A DNA stretch of 64,000 nt from Lepiota brunneoincarnata (GCA_023014365.1 JAEBUN010000021.1:496001-560000); one strand, 5' to 3'; numbered from the stretch's first letter, positions 47,478 to 59,430 are shown. Numbers and translations: made by a program. Notes: generated by a model not told the origin, from the sequence alone.

Positions 47478-49184
47478 GTGCTCGACCATCTAACACGTAC
47501 CATGGCGGTAGGGGTAGAAGCAGACTCCTCTGCTCGAGACCCTCCGCCTCGGTGTTATCCTGGAACTCGCACCGCGTTAACCGACGGTATCAAACACTGG
47601 CTGAGTGACGATGAGCGCACGTGGGAAATACTGTGGCTTTATGGTCCCTGCCTGGTGTTGGTAAATCTGCAGTCGCTCAGACAGTCGCAGAGAGTTGTGA
47701 AGAGAACGGTTCTCTGGGCGCAGCGTTCTTTTTTTCGAGGCCGAACAATCGCAGCGACTCCACTCGCAGTCATCCCTACATTGGCATATCCAATTAGCCG
47801 TTCCGAATTCCCCGATACAAGCAATTGGTGGGAAAGCAACTTGCTGACGATCCGATGCTGATGACGAAAACGCTGCGCATTCAGTTCAAGAAACTTGATT
47901 CGCACAGCCACTCGCATCGGCCGAACTCTCAAAGAAGGTGTTGATTGTTCTGGATGGTTTGAATGAATGCCGGGGGAGAAAGGGCCCAATGCGAGCTGGT
48001 GGAGTTGATAAACGAGGTTGTCTCCTCTCACGTCGCGTTTCCTGTTCTCTGGATGATCTGCAGTCGTCCAGAGCCTCATCTCAAGTCCATATTCTTCAGG
48101 GCCGACTTTAAGATACGGTGTTGGAAGGAGGAATTGTTGGTCAACTCTGCCGCGTCGAAAGAAGACGTCGCCTTGTATATCCGCGCGAGCCTCAAAAGCA
48201 TTCACCGGCGGGCACCTCCACACCCAGTGGCAAGCGATTGGCCAGCGGAGGTGGATATTACGACCGATTATAAGGCGGCCTCTGGTCTTTTTGTTTTCGC
48301 GTCAACCCTGATTAAGTTTATCGAGGACCCTGAATACCCTGACCCCGAGGATCAGCTCGAAGCGGTTCTACGCGTACTCAGACGATCTCCCGGGCTCGAT
48401 GCTCGAAACCCAATGAAAACTTTGGATCTTCTGTATGCACAAATCATGTCAGAAATACCAAAACACGTCCTGCCCATCACCTTGCTGATCCTCGGTTTCT
48501 GCGTCTACCTATCTCCTCAAATACACCATCGCCAGGTCCCCTGCACAACACCTCGCCAACCACCTCGATCTCAATCGATCTTCCTTCTACTCAGCACTGC
48601 GCAAGCTTCACTCCGTTGTGGATGTTCCCGATTCAGAGAAAGCCGCACGCCGAGGACTCAATTTCTTTCATGCTTCCTTTGCAGAATACCTTAAAGATCC
48701 TACACGATCCGGAAGGTATTGCCCAGATATCCGATCTGTCTCTGCAGCGGTTTTGCGGAGCCATGGGAAGAGGCCTCAGTTAAGAATCTCTGGAATAGGG
48801 GAATTGGGTCTCCCTTCCGAAACCCGGTTCGGGGATCAGTCCTGCGGCCTCCCTTCTAATATTCAATCATGGGAGGGATCTCGGTTGGGCGTTTCTTCGC
48901 CAGACACACGGTCACCCATAGAATTCTCCTGGCCGCCAGATAGTGAAGGAAACGCTCCGAATCTCGCTGTTCATATGAAAGGAGATTTCATCACGCTCGC
49001 AGGGAAGAGATTCCTCTTCCACGACTTTGAAGACCCTGAACTATTTACTGTGATTTGTCGCCTCGACCTTGCTGCTATCTTTTTTTCGCTGACTGGGTGG
49101 TACACTTCATCGGAGGATACGATGTTTTTGCAACATGTATTTTGGTTGTATTCTTCCGAGGTGAGATTGCTCCCGGCTGCATGA
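47478..49184 (+). CDS. NACHT-domain STAND protein (N-terminal part and winged region)
   Basis: NLR-type signalling NTPase of the Agaricomycete NACHT family. The entry is RCYPGTRTALTDGIKHWL, then EILWLYGP and, after removing two extra T bases at 47649 and 47653, AGVGKSAVAQTVAESC (P-loop), FFFSRPN, Walker B LIVLDGLNECRG, sensor ICSRPEPHLKSIF and DYKAASGLFVFASTLIKFI. Downstream, LRKLHSVVDVP and NFFHASFAEYLKDPTRSG are the usual end of the winged/ARC part. No WD40 or ankyrin repeats follow before the stop near 49184, so it is short for the family or truncated. Frame also shifts near 47810, 47950 and 48510. Confidence 0.8.
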
Positions 49185-50384
49185 AGGTCTTGTTTTTACT
49201 CTTCATAGGCGCCCCGAAAGCATCTGCCTAGATTTATACGCACGGAAAGTACATTCGAACTTGACACAAAATGTTTAAAAACTTGCGTCAAAAAATACCT
49301 GAACGCAGTTCCTCTGGTTGCGTGGCCACCCTTTCCTAGCCTCATAACGACGTAGGACTGACCGTCTCCGTAGGTTCTGGACAGGAGGGTCGCTGCCACT
49401 TTACCAATGCGGTGAGTACAAGATGTTGCAGTCATCGTAGATGCACAGAATCTGATCCCGTGCCATCCACTCAGTCCTCCTCGTTACTTCTTAGTTGGAT
49501 ACGATGAGAACACCAAATTGGTTATCTTGCAAGGTAGCCTTATAATATTCCATTGCGTGCGCACACACCAAGACCACAAATGGTCGCCCCCGAAGCCGGA
49601 CTTTTCTTGGGTTGACTAGTGCCCGTGTCATGAAGGGTTCTTGATAAGCTCATTGGCAGAAGAAGCCTCGCGGAGGTGCTTCTGCACTCACGCGAATTTG
49701 ACATAATTTATACAGTACTTGGGGTATGCGTTAAGTAGAACGGGATAATGTATATGATCACTTGGGGACCAACATGAGGCGTTCTGACGACCTACTTCAG
49801 TTGCTGACACCTTCTCCTAAATTTTAAAATTTTGGATTTAGTTGTTCTACTCCTTGCTAGCTTCACAGGTCTCCAGGAAATACTTCGTGGAAAACATTCT
49901 GGCTTGCCGTAGTTTACTGTCCACTCTTTGAATAGCCTCCGTCCCTGGTTTCCAAACGTGCTGAAGCGTAGTACACAGGACACGGGCTGCGCCGACGACA
50001 AACCCAAAACAAGTCACGGGGGAACAAAGGGAGTGCATGATTCACTACCCATTATCACAAGGCAGTATGGCGCGAAAATCTCCCACCGGATTCTGGAGAT
50101 CTGCAAGCGAAGATCCATTTGAATCCCAGCTGAAGACTGGATTTGACAGGGAGTATAATAGGTCCGTCTTGGAGGGACGGGCCCTTACAAAATTCACACA
50201 CGTAGAGACCGTGGGCTCAAGACGCTGCAAATGGTTGCCTTTAAACATGCCATCCTGACGCGTTTATGATAATCCCTGACGGACATCATGTTGTTAAGCC
50301 CTTACTTCCGGATCGGAACTTTAGGTTCCTCAAGGAAAGGTCTATCGGCTGGCCTAAGTATTATTCTGAGGTCTCGATGGTAAG
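49185..50384. other. Intergenic, no gene seen
   Basis: No open frame here has a recognisable domain. It separates the NACHT gene from the converging lectin-like gene. Confidence 0.4.
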
Positions 50385-51215
50385 CTACTTAATGGCTTCT
50401 GAGACTAGAAGAGGCGCCAAACTTGCAAAGTGGCGACCCTTGCCAGCGTCTACATCCTTGGAATCAAATACATGTTCCACAGTAGTTCCAACCTTGCCAT
50501 CAGGCTTCAGGCCGTCAGAACCAAGAGGGGTCATCACAGCAGCAGACCGATCTGTAAAGACGAGGCAAAACGAATGTCAACGCTCTCACATGACTAGATT
50601 GTCATGATTTGATCTCACCCTCGCTAGCGGCATACTTGAAACCAAGGTTGAACGTGTGATCCGCTTGTCTATAGGCTGCCGGTATGAAAAGCCAGGATTG
50701 GTTATGACCCGGATCCAGCGCAAGCCTCGATGTGGATAGGGCTTTCCTTCGTCGACACACTCTCTTTTGTGAATCAGAACATGAACTCCAGTGGCTTGAA
50801 CCACTCACTTTCGCGAGCCATACACCAGTTTGTACCATACATTTTCCATCGTTGGCTATGATCAAACTCCCAGAACTGGGATGTTGAGTTATTGCATGCC
50901 CTCCTGGGGGCCAAAGAAATGAATTAGACCATCGACTGTGACCTGATTAAAATGCACACACATCACAAGACTCTCCGCAGGACCAACAACGGAGCCTGGG
51001 GTATCCAAGCACAAATCTGGGGCGAAATATGGGGTAATGGTATGATAAGGTTTTTTAGAATCCCCGCCCCCATCGTTGCCGCGCTTGGAATGGGTGTCGT
51101 CGCCATGTCTAGCAGCATGGGTGTCTTTACCCCTTGCAAGGACAAGTGCTTGGGAGAGTGTGCTGCCTGCAGCAAGGAAACAAAGCATAAAGATCCACTG
51201 CCGGGTGGTCATCAT
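50385..51215 (-). CDS. Secreted ricin-B-type lectin-like protein, paralog 1
   Basis: The first 22 residues, MMTTRQWIFMLCFLAAGSTL, are nearly identical to the paralog at 59.7-60.7 kb and form a signal peptide. After a linker with dibasic and histidine-rich parts come LCLDTPGSVVGPAESL, then CNNSTSQFWEF, NDGKCMVQTG, HIEACAGSGHNQSWLFIP and HVFDSKDVDAG, the QxW-like pattern of a beta-trefoil carbohydrate-binding fold. One frame change lies near 50900, between the second and third blocks. The proline-rich tail of the paralog is absent. Binding target unknown. Confidence 0.6.
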
Positions 51216-51899
51216 TCGGGGGAAAAGGGATGGGAGAAGAGTGAAAGAACGACTGGCGTTGTTAATGGACCCGAGGCCTGAAACTCCGCACTCCTTTAAA
51301 ACTCTCCAAAATTTATTGTGAATCACAAACGGTGCGGCCCCCCGCAGTGCGAAACATTTGGGCAAGGACCCACAAACAACAACATGATCACGGCATGGAC
51401 AGGACGTTATCGAAGGTATCCTTTTTACGCCCTCGTTTCCCAACCTGACAACAAAGCATAAACAGCCTAGTGCGTCTCTGGAGTCTGGAGGACGTGATAT
51501 TGTTCCAACCAATGGTAGACCATCCCGTCCCAGTGTTACCTTACTGTCACGCGCCGACGAAAGCATAACTAAGCTCAGGGTTCCGTGGTGTTGGTGTTTG
51601 GTATTTAGTCTTCTTTTGTTCCGTTTTTACTTATTGTTTGTTTTGTGGGTGCTCTTTTAAAAATTTTCGTCTTCATCGCCGTCAATCATATGGGGATTCT
51701 CAAGGGTCCTATTGTATCTCTCGCTGAGCTTCGGTGCTTCCTTATGTAAACAACACTGTAGTACGTTTATTGCGTGGCGCAACAGATCTAACAAATAAAT
51801 CTTGAGGGTATTGTTTATACTCATGTTTACAACTTTACATCAATCTGACTTTGAGCAGGGAACGATAGACGGAAGGCTGGTTCTAGGAGCCTGGGCACA

Positions 51900-52620
51900 A
51901 CCATATAATTTTATCCTAGTGAAGAGAACTCGACTCTTCAGCACGTGAAAGGCGCCGAAGCGAAACCGAAACACGATCGAAACACGATCGAAACAGCGCT
52001 AACACGAACAAACAAAGGAGCGAGTGTGGTTGGCGAAACAACCACTGGGCTTCGAAAACCGGGAAAGACGAGATAATTGAGAGAGAGAGAGAGAAAGAGA
52101 TCAAGAGGGAGTTTCTGGGTCGTGAATTGACTGCCGAGCTCATAAGCGAGCTCAGAACTTTATATACAAGCAAAATATTTTACTGACTATGTTTTCTGTA
52201 CCGAAAACAGACCGAAAATTTCAGATATAATTATGCTAGGACAAATCTGGGGATAGTGAAGGTGAAACAGGGGAAGAATGAGAAGTTTTCGTGGCTACGA
52301 GAACAGATATAAGGGAAGCTGAAGGGAACTAGTGAACGGGGTGGTGTGCGAAGCTCAGGAAGATCTAAATATGGGAGAAAAACTTATGCTATGGTTCAAG
52401 TTCAGGGAAAGGAATAGAAAAGTAGTGAAAATTTATTTGGTAGGGAATGTAAGAGGTTTCAAGTGAAAGGGATATGTCGCGAAATGATAACGGCTTTGTT
52501 CAGCTGGGCGCTCCGAGTTTCTTGATCCGAGTTCGGATTTCGGGTTCCAAGTTCGGGTTCCGAGTCCTACGAGAGGTGGCATAGGGCAGCCTTTGCCGCT
52601 TGCCCACCTCTACACGGATA
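51900..52620. repeat. Dispersed AT-rich repeat, unit 1
   Basis: Shares ordered blocks with 52770-53215: a GAAACGAAAC-type start, a hairpin-like GGTTGGCGAAACAACC, GGGCTTC, later GCGCTCCGAG, CTTGATCCGAG, ACGAGAGGTG and a CCACCTCTACA end. The hairpin motif also occurs near 9156. It has no coding capacity. It may be a solo LTR or a non-autonomous element; ends and target duplications were not resolved. Confidence 0.5.
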
Positions 52621-52701
52621 ATTCTATTTGGAAACCCAGTTTCCGGGGTTTCCACAGAGTTACGGCATACCTTATTTGGAAACCCGGTTTCCGGGGTTTC
52701 C
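52616..52701. repeat. Palindromic TTTGGAAACCC motifs, left pair
   Basis: Two hairpin-capable copies of ATTTGGAAACCC..TTTCCGGGGTTTCC (52625-52653 and 52672-52701). The first, with its flank GGATAATTCT, is inverted at 59431-59474. Candidate ends of an older element that holds the transposon at 53368-59109. Confidence 0.65.
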
Positions 52702-52769
52702 GTTCTCGGCTGTGCCGGAGGGTAATGTCTACGAAAGGCAGGTAATGCCGAAGCCCTTATTGTACCTTA

Positions 52770-53215
52770 TTTTATCCGTCGAAACGAAACAAATTGAAAC
52801 AAAATAAGAGGTGCGAGTGCGGTCAGTGGGGTGACCACAGGGCTTCAAGACTGAGGGAGATTGTTCAGAAAAAGCGGTATATGTGAGACTAGTGGGCAAA
52901 CGAGAGATAGGTGAAAGAAATGGTGTGAGATATAGAAAAATCAGAAAAGCCCAAGTCTGTGATTGCTGAGAGGAAGGATATGCAATGAAAAAAAACCTTA
53001 TCTATCGACGAGTGAGGTCACAAGCGGAATGGGGAGGTTGTCAAAACAGGGTAGAGTGCTGGGCACCGAGGGTAATGATGATAACAGGCGCTCCGAGATT
53101 CCTGATCCGAGATTTGTCGAGGTTCAGTCCGGTTTCATCACCAAGTGCACGAGAGGTGATGTGTGGTATTCAAGTGGCTACTTAGGTAATGACCACCTCT
53201 ACATGAGTATGATGA
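52770..53215. repeat. Dispersed AT-rich repeat, unit 2
   Basis: Second diverged copy of the 51900-52620 repeat, in direct orientation. It lies immediately left of the transposon insertion site. Confidence 0.45.
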
Positions 53216-53367
53216 GTGAGGGGTTTTATTGGAGAAATAGTGCAAGTGAGCTGAACCTGGCTGTGCAACGTCGGGAAGGGAGATTTCGGCTACCTAACCA
53301 ACCTTAAGAGCCGGGAATTATTCTCAGTGAAGGCCGCAGTTTGGGATGTACGATGTATGCCTTGCAT

Positions 53368-53460
53368 TACGGTGCGCCGTTAGTCCGAGGTTCATTTTCA
53401 CGCGCGAGCACTTCACTCCCACGCTTAGCGCAGGCACCAGACATTATCACCTCGACAGAA
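53368..53460 (+). repeat. Left terminal inverted repeat, 93 bp
   Basis: I compared this base by base with the reverse complement of 59017-59109 and found no mismatch. The match stops abruptly at both limits. The preceding seven bases are the target duplication. Confidence 0.95.
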
Positions 53461-53621
53461 GATTGGAAGGGGAAACAAGACAAGAGGTGTTGACTGGAGA
53501 ACGAGTCTCCGAGGGCTGTACTAAGTACCATTCAGAGCACATTGGATTAAATATTATTCAAAGCCTATTGTAAATCGAAAGCTATTGACGAAACTAGGGT
53601 ATTTCATGTATTGAAGTACCC

Positions 53622-55213
53622 CTAAAAGCCCATCACGGTGGCGATATCAGTGAATACTTCCCATGCAGAGTGAAGTGAGAGAGGAGGGGATCCAAGTGCC
53701 TTGTATGCCCTTGAAGCTTCCATGTCGAAATTGCGACTGTACCATGAAAGGTGTTCCTCTCGTGGACCAACTGCATCAGACAGGATATTACGCAACTCAG
53801 CTCGTGTCTCTGCTGGAACCTTAACCAAGCATGAATGGCCTTTGTATAAGGCAGGATGACGGAGCGCATCAATCGGGATGTGACCCGATGGCATCAACTT
53901 GGTGTCTTGTTTGCGAATTTTGTGTGAGTTCCACCAAGTCACGAAGACATCAAGCTGTTCCTGGATCAAGGGCACGAATATCCAATAAAACAAATCACTG
54001 AACAATAGATTAGCTTCCTAGAGTGACCTGGTGTGGGTGACAACGGACTGATGTTCCTGAATATGTGGATGGAATCGGAGCTCGACTCTCCCAGTCAAAA
54101 TGATATCCTTGAGGTTGAACCCAAATTTTTCGCGTAGCCATTTCCAGCAGCTCTCGATGACAGTATTCTGGGTGCTCTTAAGTGCAACAGATGGCGGAAA
54201 GACATCCATGTCAACGTTTGGGGCATAGAATTCCCTCATAACAGGATAAGCATGCCGAAAGATGATACAACTGCTGACCCGGTAGCTCACCTTAAAATTG
54301 ACTGTAATGTAGTTTGCCAGCCAATTTCGGAACCCTTATCCGTTGTGAGCTGAATTGGGATGCCTATGTGCTGGTGTCAATTGCATAGTTTTCCAAATTC
54401 ATTGCATAACAACGGACTCACCCTCCCAGTGATCGATCAGATCAAGGTAAATATGTCCAATGGCAGCAGCATGGCGTGAATCAGGCACTGCGGAGATCTT
54501 GAGAATTGTACCTGACCACTTGTCCTTGTATCCGTAGATTGGTATAGAGAGACCGCCCATGCAGAGTGCTTGACTGTTGAGTTTCTCATGACCATCGGCA
54601 CATACCTCTCTGAATGGGCCGATGGAAGTTAGGGGACTTCGTATGATCTTCTTTGTCCTTCCCGGATATCGGTGATGAAAGCCTTCAGGTGCCTGCTCCT
54701 TCATCAATGAACGTATCTTGTTTCTGGCAAGATATCCTTCAATTGATTATTGCATAATAAATATTGTGAGTGCTTACCGTCCAATCAGAACCAGCTTGCT
54801 CCGTAGGATCTCCTTAACAGCTAGAGGCCCCCGCCGTTGATGTGCATCATCCTTAATCTCTGCCATGACTGCAATCTTGATTTCTTCAGGTGAGATGCCA
54901 GGCCTGTGAATACTTGGTGTTCCCAATCGCTTTTGGAGTTCAAAGAAGGTTGTACGCCTGCCACCATTAAAGAGAATGATGAAGTTAGTCATGGATAACT
55001 CTATACAGGCTCAGAGCACACCCAATGTCAAGTTGGAGGTCAAGTCTCAACCTTACAAGCTTCTCCAGAACAGTCAGTGAAAGCTTAGCCAATCCAAGTA
55101 AATAGTCACGAAGTTCATCATCGGGTGGATCTGTTATTGCAACAATTAGTTATATTACCAGTAATTAATAACATATTACCCACAAGCTTTTTCTCCCCAG
55201 CCATTGACGCCAT
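53622..55213 (-). CDS. Integrase-like (rve-type) DDE transposase
   Basis: Probable transposase of the element. Start ATG at 55213 (MASMAGEKKLV) joins in phase over short introns to DPPDDELRDYLLGLAKL, a helical segment, RRTTFFELQKRLGTPS and a DNA-binding-like region. The catalytic core follows: first Asp in CADGHEKLNSQ, second in LTTDKGSEIGW, Glu in TVIESCWKWLREKFG, about 42 residues after the second Asp. The C-terminal part has EQLDVFVTWWNSHKIRKQD, MPSGHIPIDALRHP and GPREEHLSW, the typical tail of basidiomycete integrase-core proteins. Stop at 53622. All three acidic residues are present and no frame break was found, so it looks active. Confidence 0.88.
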
Positions 55214-56197
55214 TTGTGTTCACCATCCTGGATATTAGATATACAGATGGCAGGCAGGGGATTGTAGAGGAGGGGGAGGAGGGTAAGGGGAGGGATGGGT
55301 GTATTATTTAATGAGCGTGAATGTCGTTAGGAAAATGATGGGGAGAGAACAGTTGGGGTTGGGTGATGAAGAAAGGGCGAAGGCACATACAGGTTTTATA
55401 TTTATGCCAGAAAAAAACTTTGACATGAGAGGTCAAGCAACAATTGCCCAAAGGTTGGCCGTGCCAAGCCAGGAGGGCAAGGAGCATGGGCTGCACAGCT
55501 ATGTAGGTAAAGATACTCCACTGACTTGAGATGAGCGGTAGTGAAATATAGCTGAAACATTTAAGTTCTAAAGATTCCGCAGCTACTCTGACGGATATTA
55601 TGATAATTTTACAACATACAGATAAGTAGTTTGGTAAACCACAACAATATGCTGTGCCGGATCATAGCTGAAATACGTCTACTCAACAGGTAGATACTAG
55701 ATAAGTGGCATCTGTCCCAGGGTCAGGAATTATTTATTCAATGGATAGGAAGGGATACATCAGCATCTTATTGTCACTTGCATGAACCTGAGCTCGTTTA
55801 TATCTTTCCATGTCTCATGCTACCAGTGTAAGTATGTCATCATACGGCTATTGCACACATAATGGTTTTTTTTCATTACCGCTCATAGATAGATATATGA
55901 GTAAAAGCTAGTGTACTTGGCTGGGCATATGCATATCGGACGGAACTCAGACACCACATTCCCGACTAATGACCAAGTTTTATGTACAGAATTGCTTCAC
56001 CCAACGCACAGGACTTTTGCCTATTGTTACTTTAACTCACTATATATAAGGCCACTATCTTTGTACAGTGTCTTAGTTCTCCAGGATATCCAACGGTTCT
56101 AACCCACACTTTCTTAATTTATTTTTCGACACTCATTCCACCCTCCAATCCTTGTTTACTCATTAAACATCTTTCCCCATCTGCCACTTGTGTCTCT
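55214..56197. promoter_or_regulatory. Divergent intergenic region of the transposon
   Basis: About 985 bases separate the two start codons. The region probably holds both promoters; a CTATATATAAGG stretch at about 56039-56050 is 150 bases before the kinase ATG. Short frames in it have no domains. Confidence 0.45.
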
Positions 56198-58888
56198 ATG
56201 ACTGAACCCAGTGATGTTGGAAGAGTTTGTGCTGGCTGTGGCCAGGATTTTCCTTGCATGGATGGGGATTCTGGCACTTGCCAGAAATGCGAGTTACTTG
56301 ATAAACACCAATCTGATCAAGGGAAATATAATGGGATCTTGGTACGCTCAATTTTCAGATATACACACAACTAACTGATACGTCACAGGCCTGGCTGCAG
56401 TGTATGATGTGCAGCAAGACATTTCCTCACATGCAGAAGGCAGCAAGTGGTCCGCAGCTATGCCAATCACAAAAATGTTTGTTGGCTGCCCAGCAGTGTT
56501 TGGCCCAGCGGCGTCCATCCTCAGGTGCTGGTATGTGTTCAAATGCCTAGTATTAATCATTTGTCCTTAGATTTGCCTATAGCAAGTCTTTCTCAATCAC
56601 GGCTGCCAGATACATTACCATCATTGCGCAATGATTCTATCCCATCAGAAGCCCAGGCCACACGTCTCATGCAGGCACACAATCGCTTCAAACAATCACT
56701 TGCATTTTCCAATGCTCCAGGTCCTACCCAGGGTGGTGCAGAGCTTACAACTGCAATGCTCAAGCACCATGAGCGGATGTCATCTCTATCAAGTGTTTCA
56801 GGTTTAGTTCTGGTTTGTTTTTCGGTAAGCAAAAAATTGATTTGAAATGTAATTATCTGTTGACAACAATATTAATGATCCCTTAGTTTCGCCGTAGTGA
56901 CAAGGCCAAGGTTCTTGATCATAAGTTGGGATCAGGAAGCATGACATTTTCCCTGGAGACGTACATGGCAGGTGAGTTATTTATGTGCTATATCAAAGAT
57001 GTTTGGCTGAAGTGACGGTATGCTGGTAGACATCCGTGGAAAGATGTTAGAAATGCTCAATAACCAATGGGTCAAGTTAAACTCATTGCCATTAGATGTG
57101 TATGTCAATGAATTATACTATCTTATAACTCACTCAATTTTTTCTCCCTCTGCCTTCACTCTAGGAATGAGCTATCACTCCGTCTTTGCAGCAATATCAA
57201 TATTGAGGATGGAACAGCTACCATGACGCTCCATGACTTCATGCGACATTACACACACCCTGGAAAGCCATCACTCTCAGTGAATCCGTATCCCGGTCAG
57301 TGGAGGAATATTGTTAGAAACCAGAAGACACCTGTTATATTTCTGGAAGGATTTATCCACATGGAGCTTGTGCGTAAATCAGTCAACAGCTCCCAGAAAT
57401 GCTGATACACTCTATCTAGTATGAACAACGCTACAAATCAGAGCGGCACACTGATGAGGAGAACTATGAACCCAATCATGCACCGGTCAACAGAACACGC
57501 AGGCGTCTGCGCTCTGATTCGATTACCCTATCTGCTGGTCAAAGTGTGATTAGCAAACAACGACGGACTACAAGCGGTTTGCCCTACACCTTTGGCATAA
57601 ATTTCGAGTAGGCTCACTCTGATTATTTTAGGTTCAATCAGTCATGGACTTGGTGACAGCAAGGCAATTGGCTCATTATTCCGGCTGCCTACTCAACGTC
57701 CTAGCCCCCACACGATCCAGAAAATAACCTCAGTCCAATTCAAGAAGATTGCTTGCTCAGTTAAAGAAGATGATGGAACTATCACCTTCAGTGAGCTCCC
57801 TGGCACGATAACAGGCCTACTGCATGATACCCCATTTGCGAAGGGAACCATGAAGGCCGTTTTCGAGGTACAGAGCCCTGATTTGGACTTGGTGACTTGA
57901 TGACTCATAGCTATTAAATAGTTGATCCTTTCCAATCCGTCTCATGCTGGTCAATTTGTCGCGAAACGGTTCTTTCGGATGAGCAACAAGGCTGCTGAAT
58001 CCGAGTCCTTGGTCCTGGGTTCTGATGGCATCGATATTAGTGAACATAATACTCAGATTCAAGCCGAATGCTGCCGCTTATACCAAGGAAATTGGTTCCT
58101 ATCGGCATTTTTCTCATGCTGTGCAAACAATGGTACAACGGTTGATACTTGTGAGTCTACTACTTATTGTCTTTATTCGGTTGCTCATGACATGTCATTG
58201 TCATGGTTATTGCTACAGATATTCAATTTGCGGATGCCTTTTTGTTACAAGAGGACACATTCCAATCTCCAAGTCCAGCATCTGGCGCAGAAAGCTACAC
58301 AGGTGAACCATATGGGGTTATGTGGCTTGTTGAGAGACGCCGTCCGAGCACTGTGACCCGGTGGAGCGGTACCTTGAGTTACCCATCATCATACCGTGAT
58401 CTAAGCAGCCTGACAATCTATGCCTTTACCCATTTTGCTTTTGGTCATAGTAATAACTGTCTCTTGTTCGCTGATCTTCAAGGTACAGGTTTCCCCTATG
58501 TATTTGACATCTCCCTGACTCATGTTCTCGTTAGGCAGTCCAGCCCAGATCAAAGGCCGTGATGGCCTGATGCTCTTTGATCCGATGACACATACAACCG
58601 GCGGGTGAGCCAACCATCTCAACATAATTTTTGCATCACATCCTCACCTCCTAGAACAATAGGGACTCGGGTGTTGGCGATTTCGGACATGAGGGGATCA
58701 ATGCCTTCATCAGGGACCACCGATGTAAAGAGATTTGCAGGTCCCTTGGCATTGACTCCTCTGTCCCCCTCAAGCTCATAGATACTCAGGCCCAGAACTC
58801 GGCCCCAGATTCAACTGATGCTAACGAGGGTGGCGTTGGTGATGATGAGAGTGCTGTTAGTAAATCAGGATTGGATGGGGGAGACTGA
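56198..58888 (+). CDS. Alpha-type protein kinase with N-terminal Cys-rich domain (transposon cargo)
   Basis: Atypical Ser/Thr kinase of the MHCK/EF2K class. The N-terminus has paired cysteines (CAGC, CQKC, CMMC and CQSQKC), likely one or two zinc-binding modules. A Ser-rich linker with basic NRTRRRLRSDS follows. The kinase domain shows TPFAKGTMKAVFE (nucleotide loop), VAKRFFRMS (ATP lysine), YGVMWLVERRRP with WSGTLSYPS, AFTHFAFGHSNNCLLFADLQG and GLMLFDPMTHTTG, and closes with SGVGDFGHEGINAF and DHRCKEICRSLGI, where alpha-kinases bind structural zinc. About ten exons with 40-65 nt introns join without error, ending TGA at 58886-58888. Lies wholly within the inverted repeats, divergent from the transposase. 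Substrate unknown. Confidence 0.9.
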
Positions 58889-59016
58889 TGAGTGATGCAG
58901 GTTCTTTCAGCATGTAATGTGCCATTTCCGGGTTTTCACCCCTCTCCCAATGTTTTTGCCATGCGTATCTTACTTAGAACCCCCCTAATATATGAATTCT
59001 TCAGCCAACGTTCACG

Positions 59017-59109
59017 TTCTGTCGAGGTGATAATGTCTGGTGCCTGCGCTAAGCGTGGGAGTGAAGTGCTCGCGCGTGAAAATGAACCTCGGACTAACGG
59101 CGCACCGTA
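59017..59109 (-). repeat. Right terminal inverted repeat, 93 bp
   Basis: The exact reverse complement of 53368-53460. It begins 128 bases after the kinase stop codon, so the kinase lies inside the element. It is followed by the CTTGCAT duplication. Confidence 0.95.
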
Positions 59110-59430
59110 CTTGCATGGCGCCATTGTAGTGGAATTCTGGTACATTTTATGATATGGTGTGAAGCTATTCAAGATGATTTACAAAAACCAAGGCTTGACC
59201 TTGCTAGAAGCATTCTGACTGAATCTTCGCGTGAGCAAGTGGTAAGCACAATACTATGGAGTATATTTCAGCATGGGGCGGCTTCGTAGTAGTATATTAC
59301 AGCAGTAAAGTCCACTGCGAGGATCGGCCACTATCCGGGGCCAAGCAGAACTAGACACCGGGCTAATCACGGCCGGGTCAAGTTCCGGACGGAGGACCCT
59401 GTCGCCGCTCTGTCTCTGACTGTTAATTAG

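Larger units (their letters stand above)
53361..59116. mobile_element. Complete DNA transposon with integrase-like transposase and alpha-kinase cargo
   Basis: The element proper is 53368-59109 (5742 bp). Its termini are a perfect 93-bp inverted repeat (53368-53460 and 59017-59109) beginning TACGGTGCGCCGTTAG. It is bounded on both sides by CTTGCAT (53361-53367 and 59110-59116), a 7-bp target-site duplication. Inside are two divergent genes that fill the space between the repeats: an integrase-like transposase to the left and an alpha-type kinase to the right, with about 985 bp of shared upstream DNA. Intact frames and identical ends imply a recent insertion. The superfamily is uncertain: the DDE core resembles retroviral/IS3-like integrases rather than hAT, Tc1 or KDZ enzymes. 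Confidence 0.92.

Noticed and set aside
50889..51566. Long frame starting at 51566 as the lectin start
   Set aside because: The signal peptide shared with the paralog begins at 51215; upstream residues are not conserved.
51900..53215. LTR retrotransposon
   Set aside because: The two direct copies are separated by only about 150 bases, with no reverse transcriptase or gag-like frame between them.
53368..59109. KDZ-type or CACTA-type element
   Set aside because: The transposase core reads as an integrase-type DDE domain, the target duplication is 7 bp, and the ends do not begin CACTA.
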